Assembly: GCA_002728355.1 (NCBI GenBank)
Contig: PBXG01000031.1
Location: 1 to 6,385 of the forward strand
Source of the DNA: Gammaproteobacteria bacterium
Lineage (GTDB): Bacteria > Pseudomonadota > Gammaproteobacteria > GCA-002705445 > GCA-002716945
DNA: 6,385 nt
Direction: 5' to 3'
Shown here: piece after piece, positions 1 to 5,951 of the stretch
Layout of the letters: every line of letters begins with the position of its first letter
Numbering within the stretch: position 1 is the stretch's first letter
Program-made: the position numbers and the translations under genes
Notes under the pieces: model-generated
Seen by the model: only the letters and a program-made list of their open reading frames with translations
Told to the model about the DNA's origin: nothing
Databases searched by the model: none

Positions 1-90
1 TTCAGGTGCAGCAGCTTCTTCAGCTGGTGCTTCAGGTGCAGCAGCTTCTTCAGCTGGTGCTTCAGGTGCAGCAGCTTCTTCAGCTGGTGC
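1..90. repeat. 30-bp perfect tandem repeat, at least 3 copies, coding
   Basis: Units 1-30, 31-60 and 61-90 are identical, each starting TTCAGGTGCAGCAGC on the plus strand. The array probably continues past the left edge. The period is a multiple of three, so in the minus-strand rpsP frame each unit adds APAEEAAAPE without changing frame. Each unit is 17/30 G or C (57%), clearly richer than the surrounding AT-rich DNA. Perfect identity at third codon positions suggests recent expansion or homogenisation by slippage or recombination rather than old divergence. Confidence 0.97.
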
Positions 91-417
91 TTCAGCTTCT
101 TTTTTCTTTGCCAATCTATTTTGTTTGATTTTTTCTAGATTTTTTTCTTTTATAGCCAATCTGGTTTCTGAACTGTTTTCATCTAAAGAATATTCTCTGA
201 GAAGCTTTACCCTCTCACTGAGTTGTGCTCCTTTTGATTTCCAGTAATCAAGTCTTTCATGATTAAGTTTAATTCTATCGTTTGTAGAGAGCGATGGGTC
301 GTATGTACCGATTCTTTCAAGACAACGCCCATCTCTGCGTTGGCGTTGATCCATCACTACAATATGATAAAAGGGCTTTTTCTTTGCTCCGCCTCTTGAT
401 AATCTTATTCTGACCAT
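1..417 (-). CDS. rpsP: 30S ribosomal protein S16 with repetitive Ala/Pro/Glu tail (3' end beyond window)
   Basis: Small-subunit ribosomal protein S16, which binds 16S rRNA and is needed for 30S assembly. The gene reads leftwards and is open for 139 codons to the window edge with no stop. Residues 1-82 match the family throughout: the start MVRIRLSRGGAKKKPFY, then RDGR near residue 29 and HERLDYW near 53-59. A usual S16 is about 80-90 residues, so everything after about 85 is extra: a charged Lys/Glu segment (85-109), then three identical copies of the decapeptide APAEEAAAPE (110-139), continuing off the edge. Two ATGs are adjacent (420 and 417). I chose 417 because MVRIRL is the usual family start and it lies 5 bases from the AGGAG at 427-423, whereas 420 lies only 2 bases away. 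In many bacteria rimM, trmD and rplS follow; they would lie outside the window. Confidence 0.96.
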   Translation of the reverse strand, partial: MVRIRLSRGGAKKKPFYHIVVMDQRQRRDGRCLERIGTYDPSLSTNDRIKLNHERLDYWKSKGAQLSERVKLLREYSLDENSSETRLAIKEKNLEKIKQNRLAKKKEAEAPAEEAAAPEAPAEEAAAPEAPAEEAAAPE

Positions 418-422
418 CATAT

Positions 423-427
423 CTCCT
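423..427 (-). promoter_or_regulatory. Shine-Dalgarno site of rpsP
   Basis: The minus strand reads AGGAG here, 5 bases before the ATG at 417 and only 2 bases before the ATG at 420. The spacing favours 417 as the real start, giving the family-typical N-terminus MVRIRL. Confidence 0.75.
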
Positions 428-443
428 AAGTTAAACTCGCGTA

Positions 444-472
444 ATTATAACATCACTTTAAATATCTAGTAA
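444..472 (-). promoter_or_regulatory. Candidate sigma70 promoter of rpsP
   Basis: On the minus strand a perfect TATAAT lies at 449-444. Seventeen bases upstream is TTACTA (472-467), which matches only 3 of 6 positions of the -35 consensus. Transcription would start near 437, giving a leader of about 20 bases before the rpsP ATG at 417. The -10 box is convincing by sequence and position; the -35 box is weak and overlaps an inverted repeat. Confidence 0.5.
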
Positions 473-480
473 GATATTTA
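459..480. repeat. 9-bp perfect inverted repeat in the divergent promoter region
   Basis: TAAATATCT (459-467) is the exact reverse complement of AGATATTTA (472-480), separated by AGTA. It overlaps the candidate rpsP -35 box. It could be an operator or a small cruciform. There is no T-run and the stem is very AT-rich, so an intrinsic terminator is unlikely. A repeat of this size could arise by chance about once in a window of this AT content. Confidence 0.5.
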
Positions 481-614
481 TGATAAAAATGATGATAAAT
501 GGCTGAACATGCTGCCTTTATGAGCGAAATTTGATATTATTTATTCTAGATGTGTTGTACAACTCAGATAATCCATAATAATCCGTGTGTGAAATCACAT
601 GATCGCTCACTTTA

Positions 615-1388
615 ATGAAAATTTTAGCAAGTTTGGCCATTCTAGGCTTCATAATATCAACGATGTTTACAAAAAAGGCTCTTACAAGCTCCTCAGCTTC
701 GCCTACTAATAATGCTTTTCATCTGATATTTATAATTTCACTAATTCTATTAAGCATTTACACATACACATTGCTTTTGGATTACTCAATTAAAATAAAT
801 TTTAATTTAGCATTAATGACAACATTTTTAATCTTAAATTATATTTTTTTTCTTTTTATGTTCAAAAAACCAATCTGCCACTTAAGCTTAGTTTTGTTTC
901 CATTGACATGTATATCAATTCTCTCTACTCTCCTCTTTGATTTAAAAGAAACCCAGGGCGAGATTGATTATAACTTAGTAATTCATATAGTATTTTCTTT
1001 ATTGTCATACGGTTTTCTTGGGTTGGCGGCTTTGCAGGCTATATTATTAAAATACCAAGGATATAAATTACGTAATATTAAAAATTCTGTGATCAATGAT
1101 ATATTGCCCTCAATTGAGAATATGGAGAGAGGGATGTTTGAGTTAATTGTATTTGGATTCATTCTGCTAACATTGTCATTAATAACTGGAGCTCCATTTG
1201 TGGTAATAAATCAAGACTATTATATTCTTGAAAAAATAAGTTTCTCGCTTATTGCTTGGATTGTTTACTTTTACCTAATTTTTCAACATTTCTCATCTAA
1301 AGTAACTGGTAACAAAGCAACGAATTTGGCTTTAGGTGGAATGGTTTTTCTTTTTATTGCGTATTTAGGAACAAAAATTATTTTATAA
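615..1388 (+). CDS. ypjD: YpjD-like inner-membrane protein of the CcsA/cytochrome c assembly superfamily
   Basis: A polytopic membrane protein of 257 residues, close in length to E. coli YpjD. About eight hydrophobic segments are visible, near residues 2-17, 36-54, 64-82, 89-108, 122-145, 174-192, 207-225 and 236-255. The C-terminal half carries the family pattern: VIHIVFSLLSYG (122-133), SIENMERGMFE (166-176), LLTLSLITG (184-192), then SLIAWIVYFYLIFQH (211-225) and the ending IAYLGTKII. His124 and His225 lie where the superfamily has conserved histidines. The biochemical role is unsettled: it shares the CcsA/HemX fold but is not the haem-export subunit of a recognisable ccm cluster. An in-frame TGA at 600-602 and no other start codon between make ATG 615 the first possible start. 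No Shine-Dalgarno site precedes it. It is first in the operon, six bases before corB, its usual partner. Confidence 0.85.
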   Translation: MKILASLAILGFIISTMFTKKALTSSSASPTNNAFHLIFIISLILLSIYTYTLLLDYSIKINFNLALMTTFLILNYIFFLFMFKKPICHLSLVLFPLTCISILSTLLFDLKETQGEIDYNLVIHIVFSLLSYGFLGLAALQAILLKYQGYKLRNIKNSVINDILPSIENMERGMFELIVFGFILLTLSLITGAPFVVINQDYYILEKISFSLIAWIVYFYLIFQHFSSKVTGNKATNLALGGMVFLFIAYLGTKIIL

Positions 1389-1394
1389 AAAAAT

Positions 1395-2636
1395 ATGAAT
1401 CTTGAAATTTTATTTTTGATTTTATTTGGTTTACTGATTTTATCTGCTTTCTTCTCGGGCGCTGAAACATCAATAATGAGTGTCAACAGATACAAGCTTA
1501 AACATAAAAGTAAACAGGGTGATAAATCTGCAAATAATGTTGATTTCCTTGTTAGAAATCCTGAAAAGACTCTTGGGTTGATTTTATTAATGAATAATTT
1601 CGTTAATATTCTTGCGTCTGCCATAAGTACCTTGATAGCAATAGAGCTTTTTGGCGAAGCGGGAGTTGCTCTATCCGTAATAATCTTAACTGTCACCATA
1701 CTTATCTTCGCAGAAGTCACCCCGAAGACATTTGCCGCTTTGTATGCGGATAAGATTGCTTACCCTATTTCATGGGTATTATATCCTCTTCTTAAGATTT
1801 TTAATCCGATAGTTATTGTGATTAATATGATTTCACAAACTCTTCTCAGAATTTTGGGTATAAAAAAAGAGAGAATTAATCAAGAATTATTAACCAAAGA
1901 TGAAATTAAGTTAATTGTAAAAGAATCTAGCCATAGAATACCCAAGAGTCATGAGGACATGATAGTTAATATGATTGATCTAGAAAAAGTCAAAGTAGAA
2001 GATGCTATGATACCAAAAAATGAGATATATGCTATTGATATGAATTCTGATGAATTAGAAATCTATAATAAGATTATTTCATGCAATCATACAAGAATTC
2101 CTTTTTATAATGGAGATATAAATAAAATTCTTGGATTTCTTCATAAGAGGAAAATTATGTTGATGTTAATTGATGGTTCGTTGAAAAATAAAGATAATAT
2201 ATCAGATAATTTATCACCGGCTTACTTCATCCCAGAAGATACATCATTAACAAGCCAGCTTATATATTTCAAAAGAGAGCGAAAAAGAATGGGGTTTGTT
2301 GTTAATGAATATGGTGAAGTTCAAGGCCTTGTCACTTTAGATGATATTTTAGAAGAAATAGTTGGTGACTTTAATGATTCATCACAAAATAAAGACATAA
2401 CTAAGATAAGAAATAACGAATTTCAGGTAAGAGGCACAGTCCAGATTAGAGAAATTAATAAAGTTCTGGGATGGAAAATTTCTGAGGGAAATATAAAAAC
2501 TATAAATGGTTATATTCTTGAGTATCTGGAGAATATTCCTATAGAAGGCGAAAAGTTTACTAATGAAGGTTATGACTTCGAAATCATGGATGTATCTAAT
2601 AATTTTGTTAACAATGTAAAGATTAAAAAAAAATAG
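1395..2636 (+). CDS. corB: CNNM-domain/CBS-pair membrane protein of the CorB (YfjD/HlyC-CorC) family
   Basis: An inner-membrane protein of the CNNM/CorB family, linked to Mg2+ (and Co2+) transport or homeostasis. The 413 residues follow the classic order. A DUF21/CNNM transmembrane domain (about 1-150) has SGAETS (21-26) after the first helix, a LLMNNFVNI helix (64-72) and the signature EVTPK (107-111). Two CBS motifs follow at about 201-257 (VEDAMIPK at its start) and 278-326 (MGFVVNEYGEVQGLVTLDD, 299-317); the CBS pair binds adenine nucleotides in studied relatives. A CorC/HlyC C-terminal domain (about 337-411) includes VRGTVQIREIN. E. coli CorB is of similar length, so it appears intact. 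It starts six bases after ypjD stops, without a Shine-Dalgarno site, suggesting translational coupling. The transmembrane domain separates it from soluble CorC. Transport direction and ion cannot be read from the sequence. Confidence 0.93.
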   Translation: MNLEILFLILFGLLILSAFFSGAETSIMSVNRYKLKHKSKQGDKSANNVDFLVRNPEKTLGLILLMNNFVNILASAISTLIAIELFGEAGVALSVIILTVTILIFAEVTPKTFAALYADKIAYPISWVLYPLLKIFNPIVIVINMISQTLLRILGIKKERINQELLTKDEIKLIVKESSHRIPKSHEDMIVNMIDLEKVKVEDAMIPKNEIYAIDMNSDELEIYNKIISCNHTRIPFYNGDINKILGFLHKRKIMLMLIDGSLKNKDNISDNLSPAYFIPEDTSLTSQLIYFKRERKRMGFVVNEYGEVQGLVTLDDILEEIVGDFNDSSQNKDITKIRNNEFQVRGTVQIREINKVLGWKISEGNIKTINGYILEYLENIPIEGEKFTNEGYDFEIMDVSNNFVNNVKIKKK

Positions 2637-2648
2637 TATTATAAGAGT

Positions 2649-2849
2649 ATGAATAAGAAGAAAGATAATAACATCTCAAGCTTTGAGAATGACTTGAAAT
2701 CACTCCAAAAAATATTAGAAGATATTGAAAAAGATGATCTTAGTCTGGAGATGATGATAAAAAAGTATCAAGAAGGAGTTGAAATTTCGAAAAAATGTCA
2801 AAAGACTCTTCAAGAAGCTGAGCAAAAAATTAAAGAGATAAAAGAATAA
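2649..2849 (+). CDS. xseB: Exodeoxyribonuclease VII small subunit
   Basis: Small subunit of exonuclease VII, which with several copies bound to one XseA degrades single-stranded DNA from either end to oligonucleotides. The 66-residue product is a little shorter than E. coli XseB (80) but covers the whole family domain: SFENDLKSLQKILEDIE (11-27), DLSLEMMIKKYQEGVE (30-45), then CQKTLQEAEQKI (50-61), all in a helical hairpin. It begins 12 bases after corB. AAGAG is only one base from the ATG, too close to be an ordinary Shine-Dalgarno site, so translation may depend on coupling. Its usual next gene ispA is missing; dxs follows after seven bases. xseA is not in the window. Confidence 0.93.
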   Translation: MNKKKDNNISSFENDLKSLQKILEDIEKDDLSLEMMIKKYQEGVEISKKCQKTLQEAEQKIKEIKE

Positions 2850-2856
2850 TTTTCTT

Positions 2857-4737
2857 ATGAAATTTAAAGTTCTTGATAAAATTGAGTATCCGTCTGATAT
2901 AAAGAAATTAGATGATCGTGAGCTCATTGCTTTGTCCAAAGAACTCAGGGAATTTCTAATTGATACTGTCTCTAAAACTGGTGGGCACTTAGCTGCTGGG
3001 CTCGGCACAATTGAACTCACAATAGCGCTTCACAAAGTTTTCGATACGCCAAAAGATAAATTAATTTGGGATATAGGTCATCAGTGCTACCCTCATAAGA
3101 TTTTAACTGGTCGTAAGGATAAGATGAAAACACTTAGGATGAAAGATGGTATCTCTGGTTTTTTAAAAAGACAAGAAAGCGAATATGATTCTTTTGGAGC
3201 TGGACATTCGAGCACCTCCATAAGCGCAGCAGTTGGAATTGATCAGGCAAATATAATTAATAAAGATGATGCGGATGTTGTAGCTATAATTGGCGATGGA
3301 GGGCTTACAGCTGGGATGGCATATGAGGCCTTGTGCCATGCTGGTGATTTGAAATCCAATATTTTAGTAATACTAAATGATAACGATATGTCTATCTCGC
3401 CGAATGTTGGCGCAATACATAACTACTTAACAAAAATGCTTACCAGCAAGACGCTTAAAAATATTAAAGATGGTAGTAAAAAAGTTCTATCCAAAATTAA
3501 ACCAATTGAAAACCTAGCTAGAAGAGTTGAAGGTGGAGCCAAAAATCTCATAACTCCAGGTTTGCTTTTTGAAGAACTTGGTTTCAAATACTATGGACCA
3601 GTTGATGGACATGATTTATTAGATACGATTAAACTACTTAAAAATTTGAAAGCAAGAAAAGGACCTAGATTGCTACATATACTTACTAAAAAAGGAAAGG
3701 GTTATAAATTAGCAGAGCAGAATCCTATAACTTATCACGGAGTAACACCATTTAATCTTAAGACTGGAAAATCTGTCAAAAAAAATACAGGGATTAAAAA
3801 GCCTACATACACAAATATTTTCAGTGATTGGCTAAATTGGACTGCGGAAAATAATTCAAAGCTTGTTGCTATAACTCCAGCCATGAGAGAGGGGTCTGGT
3901 TTGGTTGAATTTGAAAAAAAATTTCCAGAGAGATATTTTGATGTTGGAATTGCGGAACAGCACGCTATTACTTTTGCAGCAGGTCTTGCATGTGAAAATA
4001 TTAAGCCTGTTGTTGCAATTTATTCGACTTTTTTACAGAGAGCTCTCGACCAAGTTATTCATGACGTAGCTGTACAAGAACTTGATGTTTTATTAGCAAT
4101 TGATCGCGCAGGGATTGTAGGTGCTGATGGTGAAACACATCAAGGTATTTATGATATATCATATCTAAGGATGTTACCGAATGTGGTTATAATGACTCCA
4201 TCGAATGAGAAAGATATGACAAGAATGCTGTCAACAGGATTAGAATACAAAGGATTGGCAGCTGTCAGATATCCTAGAGGTGAGTCTAGGGGTTTATCAG
4301 TGGAACTTAGTGAGATAGAGCCAATAGATATTGGAAGAAGTAAGACGGTCAGACATGGAAAAGACATCGCATTTCTTGTTTTTGGCACACTATTACATAC
4401 TGTTATTGATGTAGCAGAGACGATTAATGCTACTGTAGTAGATATGCGTTTTGCGAAACCCATCGATGAAGAGAAAATCTCTCTTATGTGTAAAAATCAT
4501 CAACTAATTGTTACAGTTGAAGATAATGTCGTCAGTGGCGGTGCTGGTTCTAGTGTAAATGAATTTATTTTAAGTCAGAAATTAAAAAACAATATAAAAA
4601 ATATTGGAATTCCAGACGAATTAATAGGACATGGAAACCAAGATGAGATTCTAGCTGACATTAATTTAGATTATAATGGGATATTAGAATCAGTCAAAGA
4701 TCATATTGATATGATAGATCTTAAAGAAAAGGCATAG
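2857..4737 (+). CDS. dxs: 1-deoxy-D-xylulose-5-phosphate synthase
   Basis: Thiamine-diphosphate enzyme that joins pyruvate and glyceraldehyde 3-phosphate into 1-deoxy-D-xylulose 5-phosphate, the first step of the non-mevalonate isoprenoid pathway and a precursor for thiamine and pyridoxal phosphate. At 626 residues it matches the family (E. coli 620) and looks complete. The N-terminal domain has TGGHLAAGLG with His44, DIGHQCYPHKILTGR (72-86), GAGHSSTSISAA (114-125) and the ThDP/Mg motif from GDGG (146-149) to LNDND (173-177). YGPVDGHD lies at 246-253. The pyrimidine-binding transketolase domain has DVGIAEQHA (362-370) with the catalytic Glu367, and DRAGIVGADGETHQG (416-430). The C-terminal domain starts near 495. 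Two conserved motifs carry cysteines where I expect Ala (Cys77) and Asn (Cys160). It starts seven bases after xseB with no visible Shine-Dalgarno site. Confidence 0.98.
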   Translation: MKFKVLDKIEYPSDIKKLDDRELIALSKELREFLIDTVSKTGGHLAAGLGTIELTIALHKVFDTPKDKLIWDIGHQCYPHKILTGRKDKMKTLRMKDGISGFLKRQESEYDSFGAGHSSTSISAAVGIDQANIINKDDADVVAIIGDGGLTAGMAYEALCHAGDLKSNILVILNDNDMSISPNVGAIHNYLTKMLTSKTLKNIKDGSKKVLSKIKPIENLARRVEGGAKNLITPGLLFEELGFKYYGPVDGHDLLDTIKLLKNLKARKGPRLLHILTKKGKGYKLAEQNPITYHGVTPFNLKTGKSVKKNTGIKKPTYTNIFSDWLNWTAENNSKLVAITPAMREGSGLVEFEKKFPERYFDVGIAEQHAITFAAGLACENIKPVVAIYSTFLQRALDQVIHDVAVQELDVLLAIDRAGIVGADGETHQGIYDISYLRMLPNVVIMTPSNEKDMTRMLSTGLEYKGLAAVRYPRGESRGLSVELSEIEPIDIGRSKTVRHGKDIAFLVFGTLLHTVIDVAETINATVVDMRFAKPIDEEKISLMCKNHQLIVTVEDNVVSGGAGSSVNEFILSQKLKNNIKNIGIPDELIGHGNQDEILADINLDYNGILESVKDHIDMIDLKEKA

Positions 4738-4739
4738 GA
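4736..4739 (+). promoter_or_regulatory. Shine-Dalgarno site of queD overlapping the dxs stop
   Basis: AGGA begins inside the dxs TAG stop codon (4735-4737) and lies seven bases before the queD ATG at 4747. The arrangement suggests that ribosomes finishing dxs help start queD. Confidence 0.6.
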
Positions 4740-4746
4740 AAACAGA

Positions 4747-5115
4747 ATGTATACATTAACTACAATGGTTGAATTTTCATCGGCACACACTCTTGTTGGT
4801 CACAGTGGTCCTTGTAAAAAAATGCATGGTCATAATTGGAAAGTGGAAGTTGAAATTACTGGAGAAAAATTGGATAAGATTGGGATGGTGGTCGATTTTA
4901 AAGAAATCAGGAAAGCCACTAATCTGGTTGTAGACGAATTAGATCATGAATTTCTCAATAATCTAGAGCCATTCTCTGAGGATAATCCAACAGCTGAAAA
5001 TATAGCAAGATACATTTTCACTAAATTATCAGAGGAATTCTCTAATAAAAATGTTAAAGTTAATTCTATAAAGTTGTGGGAAACGGATAAATCTGCAGTA
5101 TCATATAAGGAGTAA
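4747..5115 (+). CDS. queD: 6-carboxy-5,6,7,8-tetrahydropterin synthase (QueD, PTPS family)
   Basis: Second step of queuosine/7-deazaguanine synthesis: 7,8-dihydroneopterin triphosphate to 6-carboxytetrahydropterin. The 122 residues match bacterial QueD length. Zinc ligands are His14 (in FSSAH), His27 and His29 (in MHGHNW). Cys23 stands four residues before the HGH, giving the CxxxHGH spacing of QueD-type (PTPS-I) enzymes; PTPS-III enzymes, which rescue folate synthesis, have Glu in place of this Cys. Asp66-His67 in ELDHEFLN complete the catalytic set, and VVDFKEI (48-54) and the WET near 111-113 are family features. It sits ten bases after dxs and two bases before folE2, which makes its substrate. 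A true eukaryote-type 6-pyruvoyl-tetrahydropterin synthase is less likely given the motif spacing. queC, queE and queF are not in the window. Confidence 0.92.
   Translation: MYTLTTMVEFSSAHTLVGHSGPCKKMHGHNWKVEVEITGEKLDKIGMVVDFKEIRKATNLVVDELDHEFLNNLEPFSEDNPTAENIARYIFTKLSEEFSNKNVKVNSIKLWETDKSAVSYKE
5107..5112 (+). promoter_or_regulatory. Shine-Dalgarno site of folE2
   Basis: AAGGAG, the strongest ribosome binding site in the plus-strand operon, is formed by the last two sense codons of queD. It lies five bases before the folE2 ATG at 5118, and the queD stop codon lies in the spacer. Confidence 0.8.
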
Positions 5116-5117
5116 TT

Positions 5118-5948
5118 ATGAAAAATATAAAGGGAAATCTTAAAGAGGACATAAATTCAAAGTCACTTCCAGACACACAAGGTTTGAAGGATACTAGAAA
5201 CCTTCCTATCAATAAGGTTGGAATTAAAGATATAAATCATCCAATGATTATAAAACAACGTTGTGGAAAAGAACAAACTACGGTTGCCAATTTCAATATG
5301 TATGTGAACCTTCCTCATAATCTTAAAGGAACACACATGTCGAGATTTGTGCACATTCTTAATAGTCATGAAGATTATATCACTGTAGAGATCTTCAAGA
5401 ATATGATCAGAGAGATGGTTATTCTATTAGAGGCTCAATCTGGACATGTTGAAATGTCATTCCCATATTTTATTAAAAAAACAGCTCCAGTAAGTAAAGT
5501 TCAAAGCTTATTAGACTATAATGTCTCGCTGATTGGTGAAGTCAAAGACGGAAATTCAAAACTTAAAGTAAAGGTAACTGTTCCAGTGACAAGTTTGTGT
5601 CCATGTTCAAAGAAAATATCTGATTATGGAGCGCACAATCAAAGGTCTCATGTGACTGTAACAGTAGCTGTAAAAGATTTTATTTGGATAGAAGAAATAA
5701 TCGATATTGTTGAAAAAGAAGCATCTTCAGAATTATATGCACTTCTAAAGAGGCCTGATGAAAAATTTGTAACAGAAAGGGCCTATGATAATCCAAAATT
5801 TGTAGAAGATATGGTGAGAGATATTGCTGTTTATTTCAATAAAGACGAGAGAGTAACCGAATATACTGTTGAATCAGAAAACTTTGAATCAATACATAAT
5901 CACTCAGCTTATGCGCAGATTCATATGGATAAAGAAAAAGATTTATAA
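5118..5948 (+). CDS. folE2: GTP cyclohydrolase FolE2 (type IB)
   Basis: Converts GTP to 7,8-dihydroneopterin triphosphate, the entry point to folate and, through QueD, to queuosine. The 276-residue product carries the type IB signatures: [14 protein letters not shown] (64-77), TSLCPCSK (158-165), GAHNQRSH (171-178), [18 protein letters not shown] (211-228) and [10 protein letters not shown] (257-266). From memory of the Neisseria gonorrhoeae enzyme, its metal-site residues Cys147, His159, Glu201, Glu243 and His246 would map with a constant shift of 14 to Cys161, His173, Glu215, Glu257 and His260, all present here. Type IB enzymes work with metals other than zinc and in some bacteria are induced by zinc limitation; no Zur-like operator is evident here, and placement inside an operon suggests routine use. 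The N-terminal 40 residues are polar and variable. It is the last gene of the operon. Confidence 0.96.
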   Translation: MKNIKGNLKEDINSKSLPDTQGLKDTRNLPINKVGIKDINHPMIIKQRCGKEQTTVANFNMYVNLPHNLKGTHMSRFVHILNSHEDYITVEIFKNMIREMVILLEAQSGHVEMSFPYFIKKTAPVSKVQSLLDYNVSLIGEVKDGNSKLKVKVTVPVTSLCPCSKKISDYGAHNQRSHVTVTVAVKDFIWIEEIIDIVEKEASSELYALLKRPDEKFVTERAYDNPKFVEDMVRDIAVYFNKDERVTEYTVESENFESIHNHSAYAQIHMDKEKDL

Positions 5949-5951
5949 GCT

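Larger units (their letters stand above)
418..614. promoter_or_regulatory. Divergent intergenic region between rpsP and ypjD
   Basis: This 197-base gap separates the minus-strand rpsP from the plus-strand operon and must hold promoters for both. For the rightward operon the best -10-like hexamers I see are GATAAT (567-572) and CATAAT (574-579), neither with a good -35 at the right distance, so that promoter is not resolved. No long ORF, tRNA or riboswitch-like structure is apparent; short ATG-initiated frames stop within a few codons. Related gammaproteobacteria usually have ffh (signal recognition particle GTPase) between rpsP and ypjD, and it is absent here. Confidence 0.5.

Noticed and set aside
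1..90. Possible CRISPR or satellite-type repeat array
   Set aside because: The 30-bp units are directly adjacent with no spacers and keep the rpsP reading frame, so they are coding repeats.
588..599. CRP-like sequence TGTGA-AA-TCACA upstream of ypjD
   Set aside because: The half-sites are separated by 2 bases rather than the 6 needed for a CRP/FNR-type dimer, and they lie downstream of any plausible -10 box.
521..609. Inverted pair TGAGCGA (521-527) and TCGCTCA (603-609) flanking the ypjD upstream region
   Set aside because: A 7-bp match at this separation is expected by chance about once in a 200-base region, and nothing else supports it.
615..1388. Reading the first operon gene as the haem-handling CcsA/CcmC of a cytochrome c maturation system
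   Set aside because: The neighbours and the C-terminal pattern fit YpjD, no other ccm gene is present, and the Trp-rich haem-binding motif is not visible.
1283..1720. Minus-strand open frame of 145 codons across the ypjD-corB junction
   Set aside because: It lies opposite two well-supported genes, resembles no family and has no ribosome site.
4149..4463. Minus-strand open frame of 104 codons inside dxs
   Set aside because: It is fully antisense to a highly conserved enzyme and shows no recognisable domain.
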